DNA from: a virus
IMG/VR virus record: IMGVR_UViG_3300023049_000543
Location: 1 to 64,000 of that record
Direction: 5' to 3' (one strand)
Length of the DNA stretch: 64,000 bases
The notes beneath the pieces were generated by a model, which saw only the letters and a list, made by a program, of their open reading frames with translations, searched no databases and was not told the origin of the DNA. Shown here piece after piece: positions 32,338 through 41,341 of the stretch. Numbering within the stretch: position 1 is the first letter of the stretch; the number at the start of each line of letters is the position of its first letter. Made by a program: the position numbers and the translations under genes.

Positions 32338-32727
32338 ATGTCAAAAGCAATTATTGTCAAAATTGATCTCGCAACGCCGCCCGAAGAATACATCAAACGT
32401 CACTTGGGCAAGCAGTCTGAAGAAACCAAGGCGGCAATCGAAAAAGTAGTCCAAGAGAAAAAACTCGTCCAAAATGCCAAGGATTCTCTGAAAGAAAAAA
32501 CACGCCAGAAAACCACAGCATTAAACAACCTATTTACTCAAATCCACGCACAGGGCGAAACTGGTATGCCCAAGCAAGAAGTCATCGACGCCATGATGGA
32601 AATGGAAGCCGTCAAAAGCTCGTCCGGAGCGACTTTGAAGCTCAAGAAAATGGTGGCCACCGAATTAGTCGGATATGAGCTAAAAGTGACCAAGACGCAT
32701 TATTTCATCGTCAAAGCCGAAAACTGA
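32338..32727 (+). CDS. Hypothetical protein, 129 aa
   Basis: Lys-rich helical protein, with a long charged helix around residues 25-60 and a winged-helix-like C-terminal part (QEVIDAMMEMEAVKSSSGAT, KMVATELVGYELKV). AGGAA precedes the ATG. A DNA-binding role is possible but not shown. It overlaps the convergent kdsB gene by 28 bases. Confidence 0.65.
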   Translation: MSKAIIVKIDLATPPEEYIKRHLGKQSEETKAAIEKVVQEKKLVQNAKDSLKEKTRQKTTALNNLFTQIHAQGETGMPKQEVIDAMMEMEAVKSSSGATLKLKKMVATELVGYELKVTKTHYFIVKAEN

Positions 32728-33419
32728 GCGTAATCCCTAGGGACGTCAATAGTCCTCAATCTTTGCAAGACGGTATGGACCTTAATCTCCATACCGTCCA
32801 TCATCCATTGAATCTGCTCTAAATTTTCAGTATGGGTATAATAACCAATTGACCCATTAAATTTCTTAGGAATTCCCTGCGGGAAGATATAAACACCAAT
32901 GTGCTTATAAAACTTCGATCCATTATAGGGAATACAAGACCGACTGAAGTACAAAGCTTTGCCACCTGCAGCAAAGACAACTTTGACAGTATTCGGGTCA
33001 TCTGGATCATCATACTTATCATCTGACAAGAATGAATATGCCAAAGTATGAATCGGAAACGAGGTGTCAGTAACCAAACCGGCCAAAATACCATTCAGCA
33101 ACATCGGATCTAAATCAGGACAGTCAGCCTGAATGATAATAAACGGATCGTTGATATTATTCTTCATCAGATAGCGATGAACCCGATCAGATCCAGAATG
33201 TCCAAGAGTAGAATCAACGATCCGGACTTTAGTAAAGTCCACCTTACTCACAGCTTCTACTATCCTGGGATCATCCGTGAGAACAACCACTTCGCTAATA
33301 TAATCACACTTGGCGGCATTCTCAACAACATGATTAATCAGCGGTTTCCCACCAATCTCTATCAGGACCTTCCCAGGGAAACGAGAAGAATCATATCGAG
33401 CAGGTATAAACGCAATCAT
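32700..33419 (-). CDS. kdsB: 3-deoxy-manno-octulosonate cytidylyltransferase (CMP-KDO synthetase)
   Basis: It makes CMP-KDO from CTP and KDO for lipopolysaccharide or capsule synthesis. Seen: FIPARYDSSRFPGKVL at the N-terminus (CTP-binding loop), VVVLTDDPRIVEAV, HSGSDRVHR, IIQADCPDLDP and KHIGVYIF, all in KdsB order. At 239 aa it has the usual length. Related CMP-sugar synthetases for other sugars cannot be fully excluded. It overlaps the upstream gene by an ATGA junction. Confidence 0.85.
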   Translation of the reverse strand: MIAFIPARYDSSRFPGKVLIEIGGKPLINHVVENAAKCDYISEVVVLTDDPRIVEAVSKVDFTKVRIVDSTLGHSGSDRVHRYLMKNNINDPFIIIQADCPDLDPMLLNGILAGLVTDTSFPIHTLAYSFLSDDKYDDPDDPNTVKVVFAAGGKALYFSRSCIPYNGSKFYKHIGVYIFPQGIPKKFNGSIGYYTHTENLEQIQWMMDGMEIKVHTVLQRLRTIDVPRDYAQFSALTMK

Positions 33420-34345
33420 ACTATTGATCCATCAGCGATTTTTAATAAGCGGTGCAAACAACTGGAAACGTCCATAGCAGAATCCCATTGAGCAGACATA
33501 CCCAATGGGACGATACCATACGACTTGAGCCAATGCACATCTGAAATAGCACCAGCTGGCAAACAGCCAGGATAGAAAAACCCAGAGATCAAATCAAAAT
33601 CATCAACATAGGGCGTCAAATAAAGCCCCGGATTGTCGATCCGATCCAAGAAGTAGAAAATGTACTTGTTTTCGCTAACCTGTGCGGTCTTATAAAATTG
33701 AATCTGAGGATCGACGACATAAACCTGATTGAACCCCTCATAATTCAGCGTGCTCGACTCTAGAAGAATCACACTAATATCGATACTATGCAAATTAGAC
33801 TGATAATTCGTCAATTCGCACAAATCATCGAGCGGGATAGTAGAAATACAATTATCGAACTCAATCACATGCCCATCATTAAACTCGATCCTATGAGGCT
33901 CGATAGACTTAATAGACGAGATGTTGCGAGAACTTTGCAATTCCTGATAGTACCGCTGGTATAATGCAGCATAGAGCTGATTCACTCTGGTCCCGTATAC
34001 ATCGAACTCCATCCGGTGCGGATAAACGAGTTCTAAATGTCCAGGGATTTGGAAGCCATAGGTCTTGGCCAACCAAAACGAGCAATGCTCTTTGTCAAAG
34101 CCGCGAACTAACTGCCCCTCGTGCGACCAGCAGCATTTATAGGGGTGTCGTTTGATGTCGATGTTCAAAGCCTTGAGTTGATTCTCTAAAGGCTTCAGTA
34201 GATCACTAGCATAAATGAAGTTGTCAGCCGATGCCGGATTGACTCCATAAAATCGACTAGGCCCGGCACTGATCATTTCATAATCGGAGCCTAAAATATG
34301 ACGAGCCAAAAAAGCATTAAGGCCGGAGCCTAATATTACATTCAT
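33416..34345 (-). CDS. Putative FAD/NAD-binding protein, UGM-like
   Basis: The N-terminus MNVILGSGLNAFLARHIL is a Rossmann GxGxxxxxA dinucleotide-binding motif, and the rest has the pattern of flavoprotein amine-oxidase or UDP-galactopyranose-mutase-like proteins (for example FDNCISTIPLDDLCELT, which resembles the FD..I.t.P strand of that group). The coupling to kdsB supports a sugar-related role. The identification is moderate. Confidence 0.55.
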   Translation of the reverse strand: MNVILGSGLNAFLARHILGSDYEMISAGPSRFYGVNPASADNFIYASDLLKPLENQLKALNIDIKRHPYKCCWSHEGQLVRGFDKEHCSFWLAKTYGFQIPGHLELVYPHRMEFDVYGTRVNQLYAALYQRYYQELQSSRNISSIKSIEPHRIEFNDGHVIEFDNCISTIPLDDLCELTNYQSNLHSIDISVILLESSTLNYEGFNQVYVVDPQIQFYKTAQVSENKYIFYFLDRIDNPGLYLTPYVDDFDLISGFFYPGCLPAGAISDVHWLKSYGIVPLGMSAQWDSAMDVSSCLHRLLKIADGSIV

Positions 34346-34941
34346 TATTCGCCGTCAGGGTCAAAGTCAGTTGGTATAGCATCTGGGGTGTTTTCTAGCA
34401 GCTCGCCCATCGCATCAAACACATCCCCACCACGAAAATCGATTCTATCTTCCTCAGGCTTCTTGACCTTCTTCCATTGATCACGACGGCGAATAAATTG
34501 CCCAAGGCCCTCGCTGCGTCTTTCGACCATTGGATCTTCGATTTCCTCGATCAACATTGGCTTCTCGTCATTGTCTTCATCAATAAACATTGCATCAATA
34601 TTGCTCAATGCCGTTGGGTTGATGTCGAACAATACTAGAGAACTAGTAGAAATCGGATCTCTGAACGGAAATTCATGTTCGATGACTTCCGGAACATAGA
34701 CGTAAGGAAAGCACTTTTCGCAGTACGTCGGTATGGGGACATTCAAATCGTCGGAAGGCTTTATTAGCTGTTCGATCAGACTGCCGCATTCCGGACATGT
34801 AGTCACAGCCATGGTGGGACGAATCAATTCGCCATTTTGACGAATATAATCCTTATTATAATCATCATCGAATTGCACTGGGCGTAGAATGAGCGATTGA
34901 CCATTCAATACGCCTTCAAGGATAGCAAAAGGATTCGACAT
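34345..34941 (-). CDS. Zinc-ribbon hypothetical protein, 198 aa
   Basis: A CPECG...CEKC zinc ribbon lies in the first third; the rest is acidic. The ATG at 34939-34941 shares its T with the TAA stop of the gene before (TAATG), and its own stop does the same with the next gene, so it is tightly coupled. Function unknown. Confidence 0.7.
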   Translation of the reverse strand: MSNPFAILEGVLNGQSLILRPVQFDDDYNKDYIRQNGELIRPTMAVTTCPECGSLIEQLIKPSDDLNVPIPTYCEKCFPYVYVPEVIEHEFPFRDPISTSSLVLFDINPTALSNIDAMFIDEDNDEKPMLIEEIEDPMVERRSEGLGQFIRRRDQWKKVKKPEEDRIDFRGGDVFDAMGELLENTPDAIPTDFDPDGE

Positions 34942-35396
34942 TATGATTCTGTCTCCCAAGAGCTTGCACCCGGAGGCACAGGCTTCGGTTCGAACTCGGG
35001 CTTGAATTGTGGGTGTATCAAAAACGAGAGATAATTTGGGTCGGTCGCCACCGCTTTCGTTTCCAAATCGACCTCAACAGCGGTGACAAACACCAAAAAA
35101 GCCGGACCATTCACAATTGGTTCGCCAGATATCTCACAATCTGCTCGGCCTCTGCGTTTTTTCTGCTGAAGTATAACATTCGTACCAATGACTTTCTGGG
35201 CGAATTTGCCATGACAATTGCCACACAAATCAAGAGATCCTATAGCAGCTTTGCGATTTGCTTTAAGAACGGAAGGCCCCATACCATTGATGATATTGAC
35301 ACTACAGAGATCGTAACTGTAGTATCTGAACTTCGATTTCAATTTCATGTGGCAAAGATCACACGATATTCCATCTTTAGTCGTAAGCTGGGCCAT
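34941..35396 (-). CDS. Zinc-binding hypothetical protein, 151 aa
   Basis: Two cysteine pairs (CDLCHMKL and CGNCHGKF) suggest a treble-clef or ribbon fold. The start overlaps the stop of the DnaE C-piece (TAATG), so it is coupled to the polymerase gene. No further identification. Confidence 0.7.
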   Translation of the reverse strand: MAQLTTKDGISCDLCHMKLKSKFRYYSYDLCSVNIINGMGPSVLKANRKAAIGSLDLCGNCHGKFAQKVIGTNVILQQKKRRGRADCEISGEPIVNGPAFLVFVTAVEVDLETKAVATDPNYLSFLIHPQFKPEFEPKPVPPGASSWETES

Positions 35397-36595
35397 TAAT
35401 CTTTCCGATTCAACGGGATTATCACATTATTACGCAACATCGTAAAGGACTTGCGTTTCGGCTGATAAGTCACCGGAATCATACAAGCAACACCCTTCCT
35501 CAGGACCGATGGGTTAATCTTCTCTAGATTGTCGCTCCAGATGAAAACTGTCGTGGTTTCACGACCATCAGTAACATTCAATCGACAATAAGGATCACCC
35601 TTCTGAGTGCTACCTCTATGTACTTCATTGATAATGCATTCGAGGAAAGCAGCCTGCTGAGTCATGAAATCCTCAATACAACCCTGGATATCCCGATTAG
35701 CCCGAGTATCATACATCAAAAGCGGATTGGATAGATGATAACCCAAATACTCTTCTTCATAATCAATGATTTCCGAGATCTTGTAATCGTCGAACAATTC
35801 ATTGAAAGTCTTCAAATCGTGCTTATCTTCTGGCATCCATTCAGTCACCCGCTTCGGATAATTAGCTTCCTTCTTGCGAGGGAATAAATCACGATAGGCG
35901 TCAACCTGACGATCACGTTCATTCTCGATCTCGGAAGGCGACCAACCAACATGCTCAATCAGAGTCGGATACAACTCACGACGTTCAGCAGTCTTCATCT
36001 TCTTATACTTATAAACATAATAATGCCACAAAGCCCGGCGATTCTCATGATCCGGAACCTTCTCGAAAGCCCCAAGACGAATCAAACGCTCAACAAGAGT
36101 CTTACCAGCATTCGTACGTTCGATAAAGTCATCAAGCGATTCAAAAGGCCCCTCGACCTCAGTGATGGCACGATCTGATTCACCGATGCCCTTAATCGAA
36201 AGCATACCGACCGAAACAACATTGCCAATCACGCTAAAATTAGGGCTCAGATTGTTCACATCAACAGGGATGATCTCAAACTTCTCGTAGCCCTCTTTCG
36301 GAGGTCGTCCGAGCTTGGTGATCTCAGTAGGGTGCCAACCTTCTGCACGGGCCACGGAGATATAACGGGGAGCCTTCTTTGGGTCACACGTACTCAGAAC
36401 CGACGCGATCCACTCTGGGAAGAAGTGAGCCTTGAACCATGTGCAGCGATACGCGATAATAGCAGCGTACGCAACGCCGTGACTATTTTTGTGAATAACG
36501 GAACTATTGCCGGTCAAATAGTTGTGGTGTTTTGATTGCATCTCTGGCGAATAAGTTCTTTTAACACCCAAAGAAGTCAACGATTTAATTTTCAT
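35396..36595 (-). CDS. dnaE: DNA polymerase III alpha (DnaE), C-terminal piece with split intein C-half
   Basis: Residues 1-37 are a split-intein C-half; the extein starts SHGVAYAAIIAYRCTWFKAHF, the standard DnaE sequence after FNK. Then come the helix-hairpin region (LSIKGIGESDRAI, with DDFIERTNAGKTLVERLIRLGAFE) and a C-terminal OB-type domain (CRLNVTDGRETTTVFIW). Joined to 38072-40078 by trans-splicing it completes the catalytic chain. The ATG shares bases with the stop of the endonuclease gene (ATGA). Confidence 0.92.
   Translation of the reverse strand: MKIKSLTSLGVKRTYSPEMQSKHHNYLTGNSSVIHKNSHGVAYAAIIAYRCTWFKAHFFPEWIASVLSTCDPKKAPRYISVARAEGWHPTEITKLGRPPKEGYEKFEIIPVDVNNLSPNFSVIGNVVSVGMLSIKGIGESDRAITEVEGPFESLDDFIERTNAGKTLVERLIRLGAFEKVPDHENRRALWHYYVYKYKKMKTAERRELYPTLIEHVGWSPSEIENERDRQVDAYRDLFPRKKEANYPKRVTEWMPEDKHDLKTFNELFDDYKISEIIDYEEEYLGYHLSNPLLMYDTRANRDIQGCIEDFMTQQAAFLECIINEVHRGSTQKGDPYCRLNVTDGRETTTVFIWSDNLEKINPSVLRKGVACMIPVTYQPKRKSFTMLRNNVIIPLNRKD
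36485..36595 (-). mobile_element. Split intein C-half in DnaE, FNK/SH site (37 aa)
   Basis: Block F-like KRTYSPEMQSKHHNYLTG and block G SSVIHKN end in Asn with Ser as first extein residue. A length of 37 aa is canonical for a C-half. Its penultimate residue is Lys instead of His, a departure also seen in some active split inteins. Confidence 0.85.
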
Positions 36596-38121
36596 ATTTT
36601 CAACCCATATTTCAAATTACCAGAATCCCACAATCTACGATAGCCGTTTGCGAACATATTTTCTGACTCAGTGAGATCAGGATCAAAATGATCTAGTTTC
36701 TCAGAAAGTTTATGCTTTTGAAATGACCTTCTGTTATACAATTTATTAGATCTCCAATATCTATAACCAGGATTCGTGATACCATTAAATGTCATCCCAA
36801 ATTTAGAATAACACGTATCTTGAGTAGTAAAAGATCGATCGACAAATGTTTCGATACAAGTCGGTTTGTCGAATTTAATAAAGCTTTTCATGAGTTTGGA
36901 AAAACCGCCAATAACGGTATGTCCAATAATATTTGCAAATCTGGAGATGGAATAATTTACATCATTTCTGGTTAGAGATAAAACAGAAACAATTTTACCA
37001 TCATTCTCTAGAGCATACGCCACATGCGGCATAACTCCACAATGATAATGATTATCATCAAAAAATCTTTTAGCCTGCAAATTGTCCATCTTGATAATAG
37101 AGCATTTTCTTGCGTAGATCCTAGATGATAAACCCAAAGAATTTTTTATCATCGAATCTGCTACGATTCTTCGTTTAGAATAATCAAGATCAACAAACTG
37201 CAACAACTTAAAACCTCTTCTATAAGCCATGGCAGATTTCATAGAATGATAGTTTCTGTGATATGTCGATTCTTTAATATTGAATGAATGAAAATAAGCA
37301 CCATGATATTCTATACCAACATTAGCATCAGGTAGCCAGATATCCAATTCCAAACCATTTAAAATAGATCGGTTAGATCTTTCTATTTTACCATCATAAA
37401 CAGAAGCGATCCAATCAGCCAGTTCATTCTCTGGAATAGAAGTCAATTTCTCAGTGTTGCATTTAGGACAGCCATTTTTCTGTCTAACATGCCCAGTTGG
37501 GCTAGTTTCAAAATCACCGTGTTTAGGACATACGACTATCACTTTTGTTCGCTGATTTATATATATCGTTTTTGAATAATCATATTTATTACCATGGGTC
37601 GCAACACACCTTCCGATGAATTCTTCCTGGTTTAAAGTTCGTGGGTCATCTGATGGACTATCATAATAATCGGACCTAGCTTTAGTCACTCTGTCGACAT
37701 AATCTTGATCTGTGCGAAATTTTTCCTTGATCGCCTTTGACATTTTCTCCTTGAAGTCTTCAGAAACAGAAAGCCTTTCATGATTGATCACCATTTTCTC
37801 ACGATAAGAAGGATCTTTCCATCTTTCTTTGGCTGTTTCAGATCTTTTTGAAAAACTGGAAGACTTCGACGCAACAATAGACTGTCTCTCTTTAAAAGAG
37901 TCCAAAGAACGAAAACATTTCGGACAATGATAACAATTAACGTGTTTAGATTGATTATTAACCTTCCTAACATGATCATAAAAATTCGTATCTGAATTCT
38001 CATTGCAAGAATAACACGACACAATAACTCTATGCTTCAGCTTTGGTTTAACATGACCTGGATCGACCAATCTAAGGCGTGGTGATCTCCAATCCTTTGG
38101 CAACAATTTCTCTAACTTCAT
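36592..38121 (-). CDS. Vsr-like homing endonuclease with DUF723 repeat, in the DnaE fracture
   Basis: The protein (about 509 aa) has N-terminal zinc pairs (CYSCNE, CPKC), a basic helical stretch, one DUF723-type module (HGNKYDYSKTIYINQ, VVCPKHGDFE, GCPKC), a Vsr-type nuclease (LELDIWLPDANVGIEYHGAY then FHSF) and a C-terminal alpha/beta domain (SRFANIIGHTVIGGFSKLMK) shared with 44964-46400. It lies on the same strand between the two DnaE pieces. Possible ATG starts are 38133 and 38121. It is AT-rich. Confidence 0.88.
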   Translation of the reverse strand: MKLEKLLPKDWRSPRLRLVDPGHVKPKLKHRVIVSCYSCNENSDTNFYDHVRKVNNQSKHVNCYHCPKCFRSLDSFKERQSIVASKSSSFSKRSETAKERWKDPSYREKMVINHERLSVSEDFKEKMSKAIKEKFRTDQDYVDRVTKARSDYYDSPSDDPRTLNQEEFIGRCVATHGNKYDYSKTIYINQRTKVIVVCPKHGDFETSPTGHVRQKNGCPKCNTEKLTSIPENELADWIASVYDGKIERSNRSILNGLELDIWLPDANVGIEYHGAYFHSFNIKESTYHRNYHSMKSAMAYRRGFKLLQFVDLDYSKRRIVADSMIKNSLGLSSRIYARKCSIIKMDNLQAKRFFDDNHYHCGVMPHVAYALENDGKIVSVLSLTRNDVNYSISRFANIIGHTVIGGFSKLMKSFIKFDKPTCIETFVDRSFTTQDTCYSKFGMTFNGITNPGYRYWRSNKLYNRRSFQKHKLSEKLDHFDPDLTESENMFANGYRRLWDSGNLKYGLKI

Positions 38122-40078
38122 GATACAGGCCATCCTCACATAAAAATTTATGGTCTAAAGTCACGTCTTCGCAAGAACCGTCTTCGAACTCTACTCTAAA
38201 GATTTCTTGTTCACCAGAATAACTAATATCCACACAATGATCTATGAACAAATCTTGTCCATCATATGACCAAAGACTTGGTAATTGATTATGTTCAAGA
38301 AAATCACTTGTCACGGGGGGAGAGTCACACCATTCTTGAACAGTCATCTCTAATCCAGTAACAACACATTTCAATTTTGTGTCGTATGACAAACATTTAT
38401 TAAAAGCGTAGCGGCCGAAAGCCTCAAGCTTGCCCCAATATTCCTCAGCAAAATCGGATCCAAGTGTCTTCGAAGCACCCCTCATCCACTTTTCTTTGAT
38501 AGCTGGGAGCTTGTGGACCTTCTTCTTCGCAATGTCCTTCCGACTCATCTGAGCCTCGGTGGCCGAAAAACCACCCAGACGTTGCCAAAGAGCCGTCAAC
38601 TGTTCCTGATAAGTACAAACACCATAAGTCTTCTCAAGGATCTCGAACATAATCGGGTTGCGAGCCTTAAGCTCGCCCTTCCACGATTGAGTTGGATCAT
38701 CACGATTAGCCAAAACAGTAGGAATCGACTGCATCGGGCCAGGGTGCCCGAGAGCATTCAACAATGTCAACTGGTGCGGATCACTGACACCCTCACCCTC
38801 AGATGCGTCAGCCAAAATCGACTTGGCCAATGACGTATCGAACTGGAAAATCGTGTCCGTCCGTTGGGTGTTGATGAGCTTATAAGTCGCTTTATCATCA
38901 TAGCGAATCTCGTGCTCGTTCCCATCCAAGTCATAAAACTTGCCACAATAACCAGCCTCGGGATCGACATCATCAAGACCCGAAAGTTCATAGCAACCGC
39001 CATATCCCTCGATCTCTTGTGGGATACCAAAAGTAATCCCGCGATTCGCCTTGATCATATAACAACAGTTATAAATGTACTCCAAGGTCTTAAGACCAAG
39101 AATGTCCCATTTAATATATCCGCATTTGGATAACTGTTGATCCCCGCCCTCAGACCACATCGAAACCCAAGGGCCATCAACCTTATTCTTACCAAGCGGG
39201 ATGTTGCCAAGAAGCTTGGTGCTGGCGATGATTAGAGCACCCGCATTCATGCCCATGTTGCGAATTCGACCGACCATTTTAGCCGCATAGCCAATAGCAG
39301 CCGGGAAACGACGAGCAAAATCAGCTAAAGGCTCGCTCTCTTTCAACAGACGTTCGAGAGTCGGAGCGTCAGTTAGTTCACTACCACATTTCGGACATTG
39401 ATAACGAGCGTGGCGATTGCCACACTCACGCATTTTGCCACTCTCATCTGTGACGTTGCCCTTACAAGTAGCCAGACCACCGGGTTTGAGGCTATCAAGA
39501 TCATCGGGGAGATTAGAAGTCAGCTTTTCAGCTTCGTTCCTATGCATCAATCCTAAAGCGGTTGCTGCGTCTTGGATCGCCATCTTGAATTTGTATGTCT
39601 GCCATGTGCCGACACTACACACTTGAAGATCGCCTAATCCGTTCCCATCACCATAACGCCTGATGGCGTAGTCTTTGATCGGATCGCGGGCCGCTGGGAG
39701 ACAGTCAATGTCAATATCTGGGACGTCGTTGTCTTTTTGGAAGTCATGGGGTGGGCTACCATGCTTCTCGACGTATGCGGCGACATCGTCGTAGCTTGTG
39801 CTGATTAGGCATTCCGAGCCTCGTTGAGACATGGGATCGACGGGTTCGGTCAGCATCCCGAGAACCCATGGTATCAGCAGATTGTTGGGGTTCGAGTCGA
39901 ATTTGGCTTCGGTGTTGAGATACTCGATCCAGAGGCCATTTAAACCTTGCTTGTTCAGTTCGTACAACTCGAACTCAACACGATCCTTGTATTGTTCTGG
40001 TAAGTGGTCGGCTGCTTGCTTTACAGACTCTTCGAACTCTTCCCAGGTTTCAATCTTGTTTAGCAGCGTTGTACTCAT
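38072..40078 (-). CDS. dnaE: DNA polymerase III alpha (DnaE), palm/fingers piece with split intein N-half
   Basis: Contains the catalytic DVPDIDIDC and the third acidic site in IKWDILGLKTLEYI, so the metal-binding aspartates of DnaE are all here. A zinc insert (CGNRHARYQCPKCG), then FQFDTSLAKSILADASEGEG, YQEQL, and EAFGRYAFNK, where the intein N-half begins. The first 100 residues precede the catalytic motif and contain NLLIPWVLGMLTEPVDP, which looks like the LVAYLLG..DP segment also present on 41006-41341. Start ATG 40078 overlaps the upstream gene by 29 bases. Confidence 0.92.
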   Translation of the reverse strand: MSTTLLNKIETWEEFEESVKQAADHLPEQYKDRVEFELYELNKQGLNGLWIEYLNTEAKFDSNPNNLLIPWVLGMLTEPVDPMSQRGSECLISTSYDDVAAYVEKHGSPPHDFQKDNDVPDIDIDCLPAARDPIKDYAIRRYGDGNGLGDLQVCSVGTWQTYKFKMAIQDAATALGLMHRNEAEKLTSNLPDDLDSLKPGGLATCKGNVTDESGKMRECGNRHARYQCPKCGSELTDAPTLERLLKESEPLADFARRFPAAIGYAAKMVGRIRNMGMNAGALIIASTKLLGNIPLGKNKVDGPWVSMWSEGGDQQLSKCGYIKWDILGLKTLEYIYNCCYMIKANRGITFGIPQEIEGYGGCYELSGLDDVDPEAGYCGKFYDLDGNEHEIRYDDKATYKLINTQRTDTIFQFDTSLAKSILADASEGEGVSDPHQLTLLNALGHPGPMQSIPTVLANRDDPTQSWKGELKARNPIMFEILEKTYGVCTYQEQLTALWQRLGGFSATEAQMSRKDIAKKKVHKLPAIKEKWMRGASKTLGSDFAEEYWGKLEAFGRYAFNKCLSYDTKLKCVVTGLEMTVQEWCDSPPVTSDFLEHNQLPSLWSYDGQDLFIDHCVDISYSGEQEIFRVEFEDGSCEDVTLDHKFLCEDGLYHEVREIVAKGLEITTP
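38075..38395 (-). mobile_element. Split intein N-half in DnaE, FNK/SH site (107 aa)
   Basis: Block A CLSYDTKLKCVVTG, and block B RVEFEDGSCEDVTLDHKFL with the conserved D-H. Length and order match the cyanobacterial DnaE split intein, but the insertion point is three residues further on (after FNK and not before CFNK). Confidence 0.9.
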
Positions 40079-41009
40079 CCAGTTTTTCCGGGTGCTTTTG
40101 TTTGACGTGATTGGTAACACCGAAGGCTTTCTTCATCGTTTTGTCACAGTAAGGACAGGAGAAACCTTCAGTCGGTTTCTCTATCACTTCTGGTGCTTCC
40201 TCTTCGGAACCACGGGGATCAGCGTTTGGTACTTCCGTGGTGGCATCCGTCTCGGAGTCGTCTTCAAGGAATTGTGGTGGCACATCATTGTCGACCACTA
40301 AATCCTCAACGTCAACGACGGCATCGGATGATTTGATGAAGTTCCGGAGCGAGACTGGAAGTAACACCCATGGGCCTTCTGCGACGATGTGTTTTCCTTG
40401 TATTGTATACGAGCTGTAATACAAGAGCAGATTATGGTCGTTCGATTGGGAAACGATCTCTTGCAGATGCTTCTTAGAGAAAGCCTTGCGAAATCCGACG
40501 ATTTTGGATGGTGGTTCGACTAAGGCGAAAACGAATTTTTCGTAGTCGAGGTCATTGAGTGACTTGCCGATATCAGCAGCGACATTCCCGCTGTCATCTT
40601 GATTGTAGAACACAGAAGGGGGCAGATTTTTCACAATGATTTCATCCACAATAGCACGTTCGTCAGAAGCAGCCAAAAGAGACGATTCAGCTGATAACAA
40701 TTTCTCGATCACCAAGTCTGGTGCACCATATTCAACACGCTTGAATTTGTCACGCCACTCACCAAGCACCTTCTCAGTACAAGATGACTCATCCGGGCTG
40801 ACCAATATCAATTCGTGTCGGAAATTACCTATTGTGGCAGCTAAAGCCAATAATTCACCGCGACCGGCAGACGGGCAAATCTCAGCAGAACCAAACCAAC
40901 GTGCCATGTAAAGCATGGAGTAGTCTCCATCTTTCATCTCACGTTGGACTTGGAGAGAGCAATAAAGTTGTCGGTCAATTATTGAGTCGTCGTACTGAAT
41001 TCTGATCAT
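40050..41009 (-). CDS. Hypothetical protein with C-terminal C2H2-like zinc finger, 319 aa
   Basis: The ATG at 41007-41009 overlaps the TGA stop of the short DnaE piece (ATGA). The body is alpha/beta without a recognised family; the C-terminus after an acidic linker (EEEAPEVIEKPTEG) is FSCPYCDKTMKKAFGVTNHV, a C2H2-type finger. It stands exactly between the two chains of DnaE, so a polymerase-associated role is suggested by position only. Confidence 0.7.
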   Translation of the reverse strand: MIRIQYDDSIIDRQLYCSLQVQREMKDGDYSMLYMARWFGSAEICPSAGRGELLALAATIGNFRHELILVSPDESSCTEKVLGEWRDKFKRVEYGAPDLVIEKLLSAESSLLAASDERAIVDEIIVKNLPPSVFYNQDDSGNVAADIGKSLNDLDYEKFVFALVEPPSKIVGFRKAFSKKHLQEIVSQSNDHNLLLYYSSYTIQGKHIVAEGPWVLLPVSLRNFIKSSDAVVDVEDLVVDNDVPPQFLEDDSETDATTEVPNADPRGSEEEAPEVIEKPTEGFSCPYCDKTMKKAFGVTNHVKQKHPEKLDEYNAAKQD

Positions 41010-41341
41010 GTTGATGAAACCGGTTTTGGCATGGATGCATTGAGACGGTATCCACCACGGGCTTCTGCAAGGAACCGGTCGAATGACAGGTCCCATTTCA
41101 GAGGATCGATCGAGGATAAACCGAGTAAGTAACAAACAAGACTACCACCAGCCGAATTAGAGCTAAATACCCCATTCAGTTGGTAACAATTTGTATTGCT
41201 GATTTGAATATCGTAAACCTTGCCATCATAATGTGACTTGGTTATCTTTTTGATTTTTCTTCTCTTTATAGAACCTTCTGTAACCAATTTCTGCAATTCG
41301 GCGATGTTCTGGATCTGAGAAGGTAATAGATTCTTGTTCAT
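41006..41341 (-). CDS. dnaE: DNA polymerase III alpha (DnaE), short piece after split intein C-half
   Basis: After the intein C-half the extein reads SAGGSLVCYLLGLSSIDPLK and WDLSFDRFL, the DnaE segment that follows GPRG, then ends NASMPKPVSST. In an unbroken DnaE the next residues would be MPDIDID, which are absent; the catalytic aspartates are on 38072-40078. So the chain made by trans-splicing here stops inside the palm. Start uncertain: ATG 41341 is chosen, GTG 41377 and a TTG at 41287 are possible. Confidence 0.85.
   Translation of the reverse strand: MNKNLLPSQIQNIAELQKLVTEGSIKRRKIKKITKSHYDGKVYDIQISNTNCYQLNGVFSSNSAGGSLVCYLLGLSSIDPLKWDLSFDRFLAEARGGYRLNASMPKPVSST
41156..41341 (-). mobile_element. 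Split intein C-half in DnaE, GPRG/S site
   Basis: Block F GKVYDIQISNTNCYQLNG and block G VFSSN end in Asn followed by Ser. The functional part is probably the last 40 residues; the residues before overlap the endonuclease gene. The penultimate residue is Ser, not His. Confidence 0.82.

Noticed and set aside
41006-41009. Simple frameshift at the end of the short DnaE piece
   Set aside because: The alternate frame leads into an independent gene that starts with an ATGA overlap and contains no DnaE motifs; the DIDID motif is about 1.2 kb further on.
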